This document shows positions 1 to 7,333 of a DNA stretch of 40,390 bases, in pieces (position 1 is the stretch's first letter; the number at the start of each line of letters is the position of its first letter). The stretch lies in the NCBI GenBank assembly GCA_028688835.1, contig JAQTXL010000008.1:1-40390 (forward strand), given 5' to 3'. Under the pieces are notes generated by a model. The model worked only from the letters and a program-made list of their open reading frames with translations. It was not told the origin of the DNA and did not search any database. Position numbers and translations under genes: made by a program. The stretch is from Candidatus Nanopelagicales bacterium (GTDB lineage Bacteria; Actinomycetota; Actinomycetes; S36-B12).

Positions 1-237
1 GCCGTGCGCGCCAGTCACGATGCCGCGATGGCACTCGCCGGCACCGACATCGGCACGCCGGTGATCGCCGTGCCGGGTGCTGATGGCGAGCAGGTCGGGT
101 TCTTCGGCCCCGTCGTGTCGCCGACGCCTCGCGGCGAGGCCGCTGGCCGGCTCTGGGACGGGCTGCTGCTGCTCGCGGCGACGCCGGGCTTCTACGAACT
201 GAAGAAGGAGCGTCGGGCGAAGGTGTGGTGCGACTGA
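1..237 (+). CDS. C-terminal part of a mycothiol-dependent nitroreductase-like (Rv2466c/DsbA-fold) protein, 5' end outside window
   Basis: The reading frame is open from base 1, so the start and the N-terminal redox motif lie outside the window. The visible 78 residues contain GTPVIAV, GFFGP and PRGEAAGRLWDG, which align along their whole length with the C-terminal third of the next gene and with Rv2466c, a mycobacterial DsbA-like oxidoreductase that works with mycothiol. The cis-proline that faces the active site in thioredoxin folds is in GTPV. The stop codon overlaps the start of the next gene (ATGA), so the two are translationally coupled tandem paralogues. Whether this copy has a CxxC motif cannot be seen. 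Family assignment is firm; exact substrate is unknown. Confidence 0.85.
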   Translation, partial: AVRASHDAAMALAGTDIGTPVIAVPGADGEQVGFFGPVVSPTPRGEAAGRLWDGLLLLAATPGFYELKKERRAKVWCD

Positions 238-848
238 TGAAGGTGCAGTTCTGGATCGACCCCATGTGCCCCTGGGCCTGGATCACGTCGCGCTGGGTGC
301 TCGAGGTCGAGCAGGTGCGTGACATCGACGTGACCTGGAACATCATGTCGCTGGCCGTGCTCAACGAGAACAATGATGTGTCCGAGGACTACCGACGCAG
401 GATCCTCGAGCTGTGGCGACCGGCGCGCGTGCTCACGGCAGCGCGCGTGCAGCTGGGTGACCAGATCGTGCTGCCGCTGTTCTCGGCGATGGGCACGCGT
501 CGGCACGTGGAGAAGGTCACCGACATCGATGTGATCATCACCGAGTCCCTCGCCGAGCTCGGGCTCGACCCGGCGCTGGCCCAGGCCGCCGACGATCCGA
601 AGTGGGATGACGCCGTGCGAGCAGGCCACCAGGCCGCCATCGACATGTCGGGCACCGGTGTCGGCACTCCAGTGATCGCCATTGAAGGCCTGGACGGCGA
701 GCCGGTCGGGTTCTTCGGCCCGATCCTCACGCCGATCCCGCGTGGCGAGGCCGCAGGCCGCACCTGGGACGGTTTCGTCCTCGTGGCGCAGGTGCCCGGT
801 GTCGTCGAGATCAAGCGCGGACGCACGGAGCGGCCAGTCGTCGACTGA
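237..848 (+). CDS. Rv2466c-like DsbA-fold oxidoreductase with CPWA active site
   Basis: A 203-residue protein, close to the 207 residues of Rv2466c, an M. tuberculosis enzyme that uses mycothiol to reduce nitro compounds and disulfides. The N-terminal strand MKVQFWIDPMCPWAWITSRW carries the active site at residues 11-14. The family motif is CPWC; here the second (resolving) cysteine is alanine (codon gcc), leaving a monothiol CPWA site. GTGVGTPV supplies the cis-proline and PRGEAAGRTWDG the conserved C-terminal helix. The ATG at 237 overlaps the stop of the upstream paralogue, which fixes the start better than the in-frame GTG at 225. The stop codon lies in a 12-bp palindrome (845-856) that also contains the stop of the convergent DUF429 gene. 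A monothiol glutaredoxin-like or mycothiol-conjugate chemistry is likely; this is inference. Confidence 0.9.
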   Translation: MKVQFWIDPMCPWAWITSRWVLEVEQVRDIDVTWNIMSLAVLNENNDVSEDYRRRILELWRPARVLTAARVQLGDQIVLPLFSAMGTRRHVEKVTDIDVIITESLAELGLDPALAQAADDPKWDDAVRAGHQAAIDMSGTGVGTPVIAIEGLDGEPVGFFGPILTPIPRGEAAGRTWDGFVLVAQVPGVVEIKRGRTERPVVD

Positions 849-852
849 CGCG

Positions 853-1527
853 TCAGGCCCAGATCGTGGGCCCGTCGCCGTGCGCCGGCCATCGCTGGGC
901 GATGCCGCCCTCGATGCGGTGCGCGCCCACCAGTGCGGCCAGGGCGTCGAGGGCGTCGTCGGCCGGCACATCGGCCGGGCACCGCTCGAGCAGCCGCGCC
1001 GATGTCGTGCCGAAGGTCGCCAGCCACGGGTCGAGGGCCTGCATGCGGGCGCCGACACCGGCTGCCGACTTCTTCGACACCAGCACGCTGCCGGCGATGG
1101 CGGCGAACACGAGCTCGGGATGCACTTCGGCGAGCCGCACATCAGGCAGCAGTGCGTCCACCGCAAGCACCCGCTCGGACAGCGCCATCGCCTGGCGTGA
1201 CACGCCCTGGCCCGTGAGGGCGCGGCAGCGCTCCTGCACGAGCTCGTTCGGCGCCGCGAGCCCGAGCTCGACGACGGCGCGCGGCGGCATCATGAACGTG
1301 CGCGAGCCGGCACGACCGAGAGCCGCCTTGGTCTCGACATCGCAGGCGCGCCAGTCGCGCTCTGCGAGAACGATCGGGATGTCGATGGCCACGCGATCGA
1401 GGTCGGCGATCGCGGGCCTGAGGTCGTGGACGCCGCAGGTGCGCCAGGTGATCGCGCGCTCCGAGGCGACGGCGATGACCCAGCCCTTCGGGTAGCCGTC
1501 GATCCCTGCGAGCACACGGTCGGGCAT
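853..1527 (-). CDS. DUF429 family protein
   Basis: A 224-residue protein starting with MPDRVLAGIDGYPKGWVIAV. The GIDGYPKGW stretch and the later DRVAIDIPI strand are typical of the DUF429 family, which has an RNase H-like fold and conserved acidic residues; its biochemical role is not established. SRTFMMPPRAV and LAEVHPELVFAA are further family blocks. The ATG at 1527 is preferred over the upstream ATG at 1557 because GAGGATCC gives a ribosome binding site just before it and because homology begins there. It lies 51 nt downstream of the MFS gene on the same strand, so it may be read through from that operon, and converges with the oxidoreductase gene with a 4-nt gap. Confidence 0.8.
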   Translation of the reverse strand: MPDRVLAGIDGYPKGWVIAVASERAITWRTCGVHDLRPAIADLDRVAIDIPIVLAERDWRACDVETKAALGRAGSRTFMMPPRAVVELGLAAPNELVQERCRALTGQGVSRQAMALSERVLAVDALLPDVRLAEVHPELVFAAIAGSVLVSKKSAAGVGARMQALDPWLATFGTTSARLLERCPADVPADDALDALAALVGAHRIEGGIAQRWPAHGDGPTIWA

Positions 1528-1578
1528 CCGTGGATCCTCGCAGCGCTCGTGGCGCACGCGCTGCAGGCTCGCCCAGTG

Positions 1579-3189
1579 CTAGTCCAGCGGCAGGATGCCC
1601 TCGGCGTGCTCGTGTCCGACCAGCGGCGAGAGCCTGACCTCGCGCAGGAACCACGTGAGGATGAAGCCGATCACCATCACGGGGAAGGCGACGAGGAAGA
1701 CGTGGCCCATGGCGCTGGCATAGGCGGTCAGCACGATGTCGTGGAGAGCGGCGGGCAGCGAGCTGATCGTCGTCACGGCGTTCGTGATGTGCGCGACGTC
1801 GACGGTCTGCGACTGGTCGGGCGGCAGCGCAGCCTCGATGTTGCGGACGAGCTGGCCGGTCATCACCGCGCCGAAGATGGCCGTGCCGAAGGTGCCGCCG
1901 ATGGAGCGGAAGAAGGTGCTGCCGCTCGTGGCGACACCGACGTCCTTCACGTGCACCGAGTTCTGCACCGAGAGCATGAGGACCTGCATCGTGGACCCCA
2001 TGCCCAGGCCGAGGACGAACAGCCCGATCGCGAGGTACCAGTAGGGAGTGTCGACGGCGATGCGGCTCAGGATGAGCATGCCGGTGGCGGCACTGGCGGT
2101 GCCGAAGATCGGGAACACCTTGTAGCGACCCAGCCTCGAGGTCAGGCGCCCGACCGTGATCGACGCTCCGGCCATGCCCGCCATCATCGGCAGCATCCGC
2201 AGGCCCGCTTCAGTGGGCGTGGCTCCCTGGACGATCTGCAGGAACACCGGCATGAAGATGATCGCGCCGAACATGGCCAGGCCGACGATGAACCCGATGC
2301 TGCTCGACACGGCGAAGATCGGGTTGCGGAACAGCGACATCGGCACCAGCGGCTCCGGCGTCCGCAGCTCGTGCCAGACGAAGGTCGACAGCAGCAGGAT
2401 GCTCGTGGCGATCATGAGCAGGATGGGGGTCGAGTTCCAGGCGTAGTGCGAGCCGCCCCACTCGGCGACCAGCAGCAGGATGGTCACGCCCGACACCATG
2501 AGGGCCGCACCGATGTAGTCGATGGTGTGCTGCACGCGCTTGGTCGGCACCTTGAACACCGCAGCGATGACGAAGAAGGCGGCGATGCCGAAGGGCAGGT
2601 TGATGTAGAAGATCCAGCGCCAGTTCAGCGACTCGACGAAGAACCCGCCGAGCAGCGGGCCGGCGACGCTGGAGAAGGCGAACACTGCCGTGAACAGGCC
2701 GGTGTATCGGCCGCGCTCGCGCGGTGGGATGACGTCGGCGATACTGGCCATCGCCAGCACCATGATGCCGCCGCCGCCCAGGCCCTGGAGCCCCCGCGAG
2801 ATGATGAGCCATTCCATCGACTGTGAGGCGCCCGCGAGGAACGACGCAGCCAGGAACATCACGATCGCGATCTGCAGCATGATCTTGCGGCCGTAGAGAT
2901 CGGAGATCTTGCCCCAGATCGGGGTCGAGGCGGTGGAGGCGAGCAGGTAGGCCGTGACCACCCACGACAGCGAGCTCAGGCCGTTGAGCTCGCTGGTGAT
3001 GCGTGGCAGCGCGACTGAGACGATGGTCTGGTCGATCGCCGCCAGGAACATCGTGAGCATGAGCGAGCCCATGATCCAGCGCAGGCGCCGGCCGGTGATG
3101 CGGTCCTCGGCAGGCGCGCCCTCGGCGATGAGCGCGGCGTCGGGATCGGCGGCCAGTCCCGGATCCAGGTCGCGCGCCGTGCTGCTCAT
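1579..3189 (-). CDS. MFS drug efflux transporter, DHA2 (EmrB/QacA) type
   Basis: A 536-residue membrane protein with about 14 hydrophobic segments, the size and topology of the DHA2 family of proton-driven multidrug exporters. Visible signatures are motif D1 in the first membrane segment (AIDQTIVSVALP, residues 51-62), motif A in the loop between segments 2 and 3 (GKISDLYGRK, 93-102) and the antiporter motif C region (GPLLGGFF) in segment 5. The first 35 residues are a cytoplasmic tail. Its ATG overlaps the stop of the MarR gene by 4 nt, so the pair forms a classic regulator-pump operon. The pump probably exports the compounds sensed by the MarR protein; the substrate cannot be read from sequence. 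Confidence 0.93.
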   Translation of the reverse strand: MSSTARDLDPGLAADPDAALIAEGAPAEDRITGRRLRWIMGSLMLTMFLAAIDQTIVSVALPRITSELNGLSSLSWVVTAYLLASTASTPIWGKISDLYGRKIMLQIAIVMFLAASFLAGASQSMEWLIISRGLQGLGGGGIMVLAMASIADVIPPRERGRYTGLFTAVFAFSSVAGPLLGGFFVESLNWRWIFYINLPFGIAAFFVIAAVFKVPTKRVQHTIDYIGAALMVSGVTILLLVAEWGGSHYAWNSTPILLMIATSILLLSTFVWHELRTPEPLVPMSLFRNPIFAVSSSIGFIVGLAMFGAIIFMPVFLQIVQGATPTEAGLRMLPMMAGMAGASITVGRLTSRLGRYKVFPIFGTASAATGMLILSRIAVDTPYWYLAIGLFVLGLGMGSTMQVLMLSVQNSVHVKDVGVATSGSTFFRSIGGTFGTAIFGAVMTGQLVRNIEAALPPDQSQTVDVAHITNAVTTISSLPAALHDIVLTAYASAMGHVFLVAFPVMVIGFILTWFLREVRLSPLVGHEHAEGILPLD

Positions 3190-3686
3190 GCCTGCTCCGT
3201 CTCGGTGATCGTGCGGTCGAAGTCACGGACGAATCGCGCCAGGAGCCGGCCGAACTCGGCGCGGTCATCGTCGGGCCAGTCGTGGATGACCTGCTGGAAC
3301 TGGGTGATGCGCTCGACCATGCGCGCCTGCAGGTGCTGCTTGCCCTGCGGCGAGATCGCCACCCACTGGGCACGGCGGTCGTGCTCGTCGGGGGAGCGGG
3401 TGACGAGCTGGTCGTCGACCATCGAGCAGATGTGCCGGCTGACGGTGGAGGGGTCGAGCATGAGGTACTGCGACAGGGCGGAGGAGCGCATGGGCCCCTC
3501 GATCGCCAGCTTCGAGAGCATCGCGTTCACCGTGGCCTGGTCGCGACGCTGGCCGGGGGCCTGGCGCTTGGCTGTGACGATGAGCTCGATGAGGCTGATG
3601 GCAACCTGGGTGTCAGGGGTGTCGCCCGCGGCGTCGGCCAGGAAGGCGCGGGTGCGCTCGAGGGGCGAGGTACTTGGTTGCGGCAT
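3186..3686 (-). CDS. MarR family transcriptional regulator
   Basis: A 166-residue protein with the MarR winged-helix layout. A helical N-terminal dimerisation part is followed by helix-turn-helix and wing at about residues 60-115 (RSSALSQYLMLDPSTVSRHI, then DEHDRRAQWVAIS, where the D-x-R-R wing is a family hallmark), and a long C-terminal helix. MarR proteins repress neighbouring efflux genes until a small phenolic or antibiotic ligand releases them. The start at 3686 was chosen because a TACGAT -10 element ends 6 nt before the ATG, which predicts a leaderless transcript starting at the ATG. The longer frame upstream has no coding support. It is coupled to the MFS pump gene downstream. Confidence 0.92.
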   Translation of the reverse strand: MPQPSTSPLERTRAFLADAAGDTPDTQVAISLIELIVTAKRQAPGQRRDQATVNAMLSKLAIEGPMRSSALSQYLMLDPSTVSRHICSMVDDQLVTRSPDEHDRRAQWVAISPQGKQHLQARMVERITQFQQVIHDWPDDDRAEFGRLLARFVRDFDRTITETEQA

Positions 3687-3698
3687 GCAACTATCGTA
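3677..3698 (-). promoter_or_regulatory. Leaderless promoter and candidate MarR operator
   Basis: On the minus strand TACGAT (3693-3698) is placed 6 nt before the marR ATG (3684-3686). An inverted repeat GTTGC-N5-GCAAC (3677-3681 and 3687-3691) is centred on the start codon. The half-site length and 5-nt spacing match the GTTGA-N5-TCAAC arrangement known for the MarR-family protein MexR. Autoregulation by blocking transcription start is inferred. Confidence 0.5.
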
Positions 3699-3763
3699 CG
3701 CGACCGCGCGGACCCGGATGACACAGGGGTCGTTGGTCCCTTGCGCCGGTGGGGATCCGGCGG

Positions 3764-4291
3764 TCAGTGCTGGGCCGGCTCGCGGGCGGGGCGGTCCTGG
3801 GTGCGCCCCCAGTCGTAGATCACCGAGCTGCGCAGCACCACGTCCTGGATCGACCGGTTCTGCCGGCTCACGACGGCCCAGAAGAGGCCGATCGGCAGGG
3901 CGACACAGAACAGCGCCCGCAGGAACGCGCCCGACCACCGCATGAGCCGGCCGCGGAAGCTCACGACACGCAGGCCCATGAGTCGGTTGCCGACTGTGCG
4001 GCCGGTCATGGCCCAGGAGGCCCAGAAGTAGAGGAAGAGCAGGGCCCCACACACCAGCACCATCCGGTTGGGGTGCAGCGGCGGGAAGGTGAAGCCCTGG
4101 GGGTCGAGCAGGAAGGCTCCGGCTGCCAGGCCGATGTACCCGCTGAACGCGATGAGCACCACCACCGCGACATCGACGGCATTGGCGATGACGCGACTGA
4201 CGATCCCGGCACGCAGGCCCTGGAACTCGCGCGCGGCATCGGGCACGTGCGGGGCGACCACCGGCACGCGGTCGGGCAGCTCGGCGTCCAT
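3764..4291 (-). CDS. RDD family membrane protein
   Basis: A 175-residue protein with three to four hydrophobic segments. It shows the RDD-family pattern: RVIANAVDVAVVVLIAF contains the R and D of the first helix, MTGRTVGNRLMGLRVVSFRG is the family block after the second helix, and NRSIQDVVLRSSVIYD is the closing RxxxQDxxxxTxV-like block. RDD proteins are poorly understood integral membrane proteins, some linked to ion or proton exchange. The ATG at 4291 overlaps the stop of the upstream repeat protein by one base (TGATG), so the two are translationally coupled and probably work together at the membrane. Confidence 0.88.
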   Translation of the reverse strand: MDAELPDRVPVVAPHVPDAAREFQGLRAGIVSRVIANAVDVAVVVLIAFSGYIGLAAGAFLLDPQGFTFPPLHPNRMVLVCGALLFLYFWASWAMTGRTVGNRLMGLRVVSFRGRLMRWSGAFLRALFCVALPIGLFWAVVSRQNRSIQDVVLRSSVIYDWGRTQDRPAREPAQH

Positions 4292-5457
4292 CACTCGTCG
4301 GCCTCGCCGCTCATCGACTCGGGCTCGCCCGGGGCCTGGAGCCGGCGCGCGCGGCGCCGGAAGGTGATGCGGTCGACCAATCGGGCGACGGCGCGGTCGG
4401 CCTCGACGCTGGAGATGCGGGCGCCGTGCACCGCCTCGGTGGCGACCGACCCGGTGGACTCGCGGATCGTGCCTGCGAGGTCGATCTCCTCGATCACCGT
4501 GTTGGCCACCAGCGGCAGGTCGACCCGTTCCATCACGATCGCGGTGATGTCGATGCGGTCCAGCGCTGCGGTGACCAGCGCAGCGAGGTCGACCCGCTCG
4601 ATGACCAGCTCGGTCAGCTCGACCTGGTCGAGGGCTGCGGTGACCAGCGCGCCGAGGTCGACGCGCTGGACGACCAGGGCCGTGAGGTCGACCTGGTCCA
4701 GCGCAGTGGCGATGATCGACTCCATGTCGAGGTGCGTGAGCACCGCGGTCACGAGGCGGTCGGTGGGCAGTTCGTCGAGCACGCGGGTCAGCACGTCGAC
4801 GATGTCGACGCGGGCCACGGCCTGGGTGACCATCGACTCGATCTGGATCTGGTTGACGAGCTCCTCAGCGAGGGCGTCGATGTCGATGTGCCGCAGCGAC
4901 GTCTGCACCGCGCGCGTGAGGTCCATCTGCGCGAGCACCTGCTCGGCGAGCGCATCGACATCGACCTGGCGCACCAGCACCTCGACGGCCCGGTCGATGT
5001 CGACCATGCTCGTCAGGGCCTCCACCACCACAGGGGTGGCCTGCTGGCCGCTCTGCACGGCTGCGCGCGCCAGGGCTCCGCGGTCATCGCGCCAGCGCTG
5101 GGCCAGGGCGTCGAGCAGGGCGGCGGGCTGCAGGGAGGCGGGCACGAGCGGCGGCTCGAGCATGATGCCGATCACCGGGGCCGCCAGCTGCATCGACCGG
5201 TCGATGACGCGCACCCCGAGCTGGGCGCCGGCCCAGGCGGCGCCCATGACGGCATCCCCGGCGGGTGCGCTCACCTGCCGGGTGAGCGCGTCGATCGTCG
5301 GGCGGCCCAGGGCCTGCTCGAGCACCTGGCGCGCGACCTCGATGGCGACGGCCGCGATCCCGAAGCCCAGCCGGACACCGGCATCGAAGGAGTGGGCCGA
5401 GGCGCCGAGCGGGAGTGGCACGAGGCTGTCGGCGGCGGGCAGCGGTGCGTCGGGCAC
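4291..5457 (-). CDS. Protein with 13- and 10-residue beta/helix-like tandem repeats, coupled to RDD gene
   Basis: A 388-residue protein of unknown function. Residues 20-140 are alanine-rich and helical (FGIAAVAIEVARQVLEQ, then AAWAGAQLGVRVIDR). Residues 152-324 are repeats of the form [VIM]D[LIV]xxLVxxALxx. The first eight units are 13 residues long; from residue 256 on, 10-residue units (VDLTALVVQR) alternate with 13-residue units (VDLGALVTAALDQ), giving three 23-residue composite repeats. The tail (366-373) is basic, followed by an acidic end. The GTG start at 5457 has AGGAGGT 5 nt upstream. No catalytic motif or signal peptide is visible. Such a pattern suggests a solenoid or fibre scaffold, possibly at the membrane with the RDD protein; this is inference. 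Confidence 0.8.
   Translation of the reverse strand: MPDAPLPAADSLVPLPLGASAHSFDAGVRLGFGIAAVAIEVARQVLEQALGRPTIDALTRQVSAPAGDAVMGAAWAGAQLGVRVIDRSMQLAAPVIGIMLEPPLVPASLQPAALLDALAQRWRDDRGALARAAVQSGQQATPVVVEALTSMVDIDRAVEVLVRQVDVDALAEQVLAQMDLTRAVQTSLRHIDIDALAEELVNQIQIESMVTQAVARVDIVDVLTRVLDELPTDRLVTAVLTHLDMESIIATALDQVDLTALVVQRVDLGALVTAALDQVELTELVIERVDLAALVTAALDRIDITAIVMERVDLPLVANTVIEEIDLAGTIRESTGSVATEAVHGARISSVEADRAVARLVDRITFRRRARRLQAPGEPESMSGEADE
4486..5004 (-). repeat. Protein-coding tandem repeats (39-nt units, then 69-nt composite units)
   Basis: The repeat array of the gene above. Three 69-nt units occupy 4692-4624, 4623-4555 and 4554-4486; they are clearly related in DNA, with recurrent gaggtcgacc and ctggtcgagg-type blocks. 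The older-looking 39-nt units cover 5004-4693 and are more diverged. Confidence 0.8.
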
Positions 5458-5524
5458 GGCACCTCCTGACGCCAGGGTCGCCCTGCGTGGGCGACGGCGG
5501 CCCGATGGGGCAGGGGCCGCGACG

Positions 5525-5595
5525 AGCGGGTGACCGGGATCGAACCGGCATGGCCAGCTTGGAAGGCTGGGGCTCTACCATTGAGCTACACCCGC
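5525..5595 (-). tRNA. tRNA-Gly (anticodon TCC)
   Basis: A 71-nt cloverleaf on the minus strand: acceptor stem GCGGGTG/CACCCGC, D arm with AGCTCAATGGTAGAGC, anticodon stem CAGCC/GGCTG-type around the loop CTTCCAA (anticodon TCC), and T loop GGTTCGATCCC. Discriminator base is T. CCA is not encoded. A TAGAGT element at 5620-5625 (minus strand) is a possible -10. Confidence 0.95.
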
Positions 5596-5730
5596 GTGCC
5601 GGCTCGCACCGACCCGGACACTCTACCGGCCGTGCATCGGCGCTCCTGAGCGCTCGTCCGCTGTGCGGAGCGCTGCGCCCCGGTTAGGGGATCAGCAGGG
5701 GTGCCCCTAGACTGCATCCTCGGCCGAACG

Positions 5731-5806
5731 CGGGGCGTAGCGTAGTGGCTAGCGCGCCTGCTTTGGGAGCAGGAGACCGCAGGTTCGAGTCCTGTCGCCC
5801 CGACCA
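5731..5806 (+). tRNA. tRNA-Pro (anticodon TGG), CCA encoded
   Basis: Cloverleaf with acceptor CGGGGCG/CGCCCCG, anticodon stem CCTGC/GCAGG enclosing TTTGGGA (anticodon TGG at 5764-5766) and T arm GCAGGTTCGAGTCCTGT. The discriminator A (5803) is followed by CCA in the genome, unlike the neighbouring tRNA-Gly. A TAGACT -10 candidate lies at 5708-5713. Its position directly before tig is conserved in actinobacteria. Confidence 0.96.
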
Positions 5807-5861
5807 TCGGACCGTGCCTGCGGCACGGAACCCGTGTCCAACCAACCAGGAGTGAACTGCC

Positions 5862-7166
5862 GTGAAGAGCACTGTCGAGACCCTGTCGCCCACCCGAGTC
5901 AAGCTTGCCATCGAGGTCCCCTTCGATGAGCTGAAGCCCGCCTTCGATGAGGCGTACGCCACCATCGGCAAGCAGGTCACCGTGCCCGGCTTCCGCAAGG
6001 GCAAGGTGCCGGCGCGGGTCATCGAGCAGCGCTTCGGCCGCGGCGCCGTGGTCGACGAGGCGGTCAACACCGCCGTGCCCAAGGCCTATGAGGACGCGCT
6101 CCGCGAGAACAACATCGTGCCTGTCGCCCGCCCCGAGATCGAGGTCACCGAGGTCAAGGACGGCGAGCTGCTGTCCTTCACCGCCGAGGTCGACGTGCGT
6201 CCGGAGTTCGACCTGCCGGCCTTCGACTCGATCACGGTCGAGGTCGCCAGCGCCGAGCCCACCGAGGCCGACCTCGAGGAGCACCTGACCTCGCTGCGCA
6301 CGCGCTTCGCCTCCCTCAAGGACGTCGACCGCGAGTCGGTCGACGGCGACGTGCTGCTCGTCGACATCGCCGGTGAGACCCCTGAGGGCGACACGGTCGA
6401 CGACCTCGTCGCCAATGCGATGTCCTATGAGCTCGGCACCGACGGCATGCTGCCCGGCTTCGACGAGGCTGTGCGCGGCGCCAAGAAGGACGGCGAGGTC
6501 ACCTTCACCTTCACGCCGCAGAACGGCGACTGGACCGGCATCGAGCTCGTCGTGCACGTCAAGGTCCAGGCCGTGCGCGAGCGCGAGCTGCCCGAGCTCA
6601 ATGACGACTTCGCCCAACTGGCCTCCGAGTTCGACACCGTCGACGAGCTGCGCGGCGACCTGAACACGCGCCTGGTGCGCATGAAGAAGATCGAGCAGAT
6701 CGGCGAGGCGCGCGAGAAGGCGCATGAGGCACTGCTCGAGCTCATCGACATCCCGCTGCCCGAGGGCGTCATCACCGCCGAGGTCGAGGATCACTTCCAC
6801 GACGGCCACGAGGGCGACGAGGACCACCGCACCGAGGTCGAGGAGCAGGCGCGCACCTCGCTCAAGAGCCAGTTCATCCTCGACAAGATCGCCGAGACCG
6901 AGGAGATCGCCGTCGGCGAGACCGAGCTCTCCGCGTGGCTGGTGCAGAACGCCCCGCGCTACGGCATGGCGCCCGACCAGTTCGCGCAGGCCCTCGTCGA
7001 TGCTGGCCAGGTGCCGATGGCGCTGCAGGACATCCGTCGCGGCAAGGCGCTCGCCGTCGTCGTCAAGCAGGTCAGCGTCGTCGATGCCAACGGCACCGCG
7101 GTCGACCTCGAGGCGCTCGAGGCAGAGCTCAACCCGGTCGGCGACTTCAGCGAGGACGCCGAGTAG
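5862..7166 (+). CDS. tig: Trigger factor, ribosome-associated chaperone and peptidyl-prolyl isomerase
   Basis: A 434-residue protein that binds near the ribosome exit tunnel and assists folding of new chains. The ribosome-binding signature GFRKGKVP is at residues 43-50. The FKBP-type isomerase domain follows at about residues 150-245 (DGDVLLVDIAGE, then GMLPGFDEAVRGAKKDGEVTF), and the rest is the helical C-terminal arm domain (IPLPEGVITAEVEDH onwards) with an acidic tail. The GTG start has AGGAG at 5848-5852. It lies 55 nt after the tRNA-Pro and is followed by a strong hairpin terminator before clpP1, so it is a separate unit from the clp genes although adjacent. Confidence 0.97.
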   Translation: MKSTVETLSPTRVKLAIEVPFDELKPAFDEAYATIGKQVTVPGFRKGKVPARVIEQRFGRGAVVDEAVNTAVPKAYEDALRENNIVPVARPEIEVTEVKDGELLSFTAEVDVRPEFDLPAFDSITVEVASAEPTEADLEEHLTSLRTRFASLKDVDRESVDGDVLLVDIAGETPEGDTVDDLVANAMSYELGTDGMLPGFDEAVRGAKKDGEVTFTFTPQNGDWTGIELVVHVKVQAVRERELPELNDDFAQLASEFDTVDELRGDLNTRLVRMKKIEQIGEAREKAHEALLELIDIPLPEGVITAEVEDHFHDGHEGDEDHRTEVEEQARTSLKSQFILDKIAETEEIAVGETELSAWLVQNAPRYGMAPDQFAQALVDAGQVPMALQDIRRGKALAVVVKQVSVVDANGTAVDLEALEAELNPVGDFSEDAE

Positions 7167-7180
7167 CGCGACCCGACTCG

Positions 7181-7212
7181 ACGCGGGTGCGGCCTTCGGG
7201 TCGCACCCGCGT
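7181..7212 (+). terminator. Intrinsic-type terminator after tig
   Basis: A 14-bp stem (7181-7194 with 7199-7212, one G-T pair) with a TTCG tetraloop, 14 nt after the tig stop codon. There is no long T run, as is common in high-GC actinobacteria. Confidence 0.75.
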
Positions 7213-7241
7213 TGTCATGCGCGGGCAGTGTGCGCCGGCGG

Positions 7242-7263
7242 GTGTTTGGCTCGCGGCGAACAC
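7242..7263 (+). promoter_or_regulatory. Candidate ClgR-type box upstream of clpP1
   Basis: An imperfect 22-bp palindrome with outer arms GTGTT/AACAC and core GGC-TCGCG-GCG. It matches the actinobacterial ClgR activator motif (CGC-N5-GCG flanked by A/T), with a G for C in the left half. A TAGGGT -10 candidate lies downstream at 7301-7306 and AGGAGG (7323-7328) precedes the clpP1 start. ClgR is the known activator of clp genes in Streptomyces, Corynebacterium and Mycobacterium. Confidence 0.45.
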
Positions 7264-7333
7264 GGTGCCATCTGGGGAAGGTCCTGCCCGTCCTGCAGGT
7301 TAGGGTCAGAGCAGTTCACTTCAGGAGGTTCGC

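Noticed and set aside
1426-2826. Long plus-strand frame opposite the MFS transporter
   Set aside because: Low-complexity Asp, His and Arg composition, no start context, and the opposite strand encodes a clear transporter.
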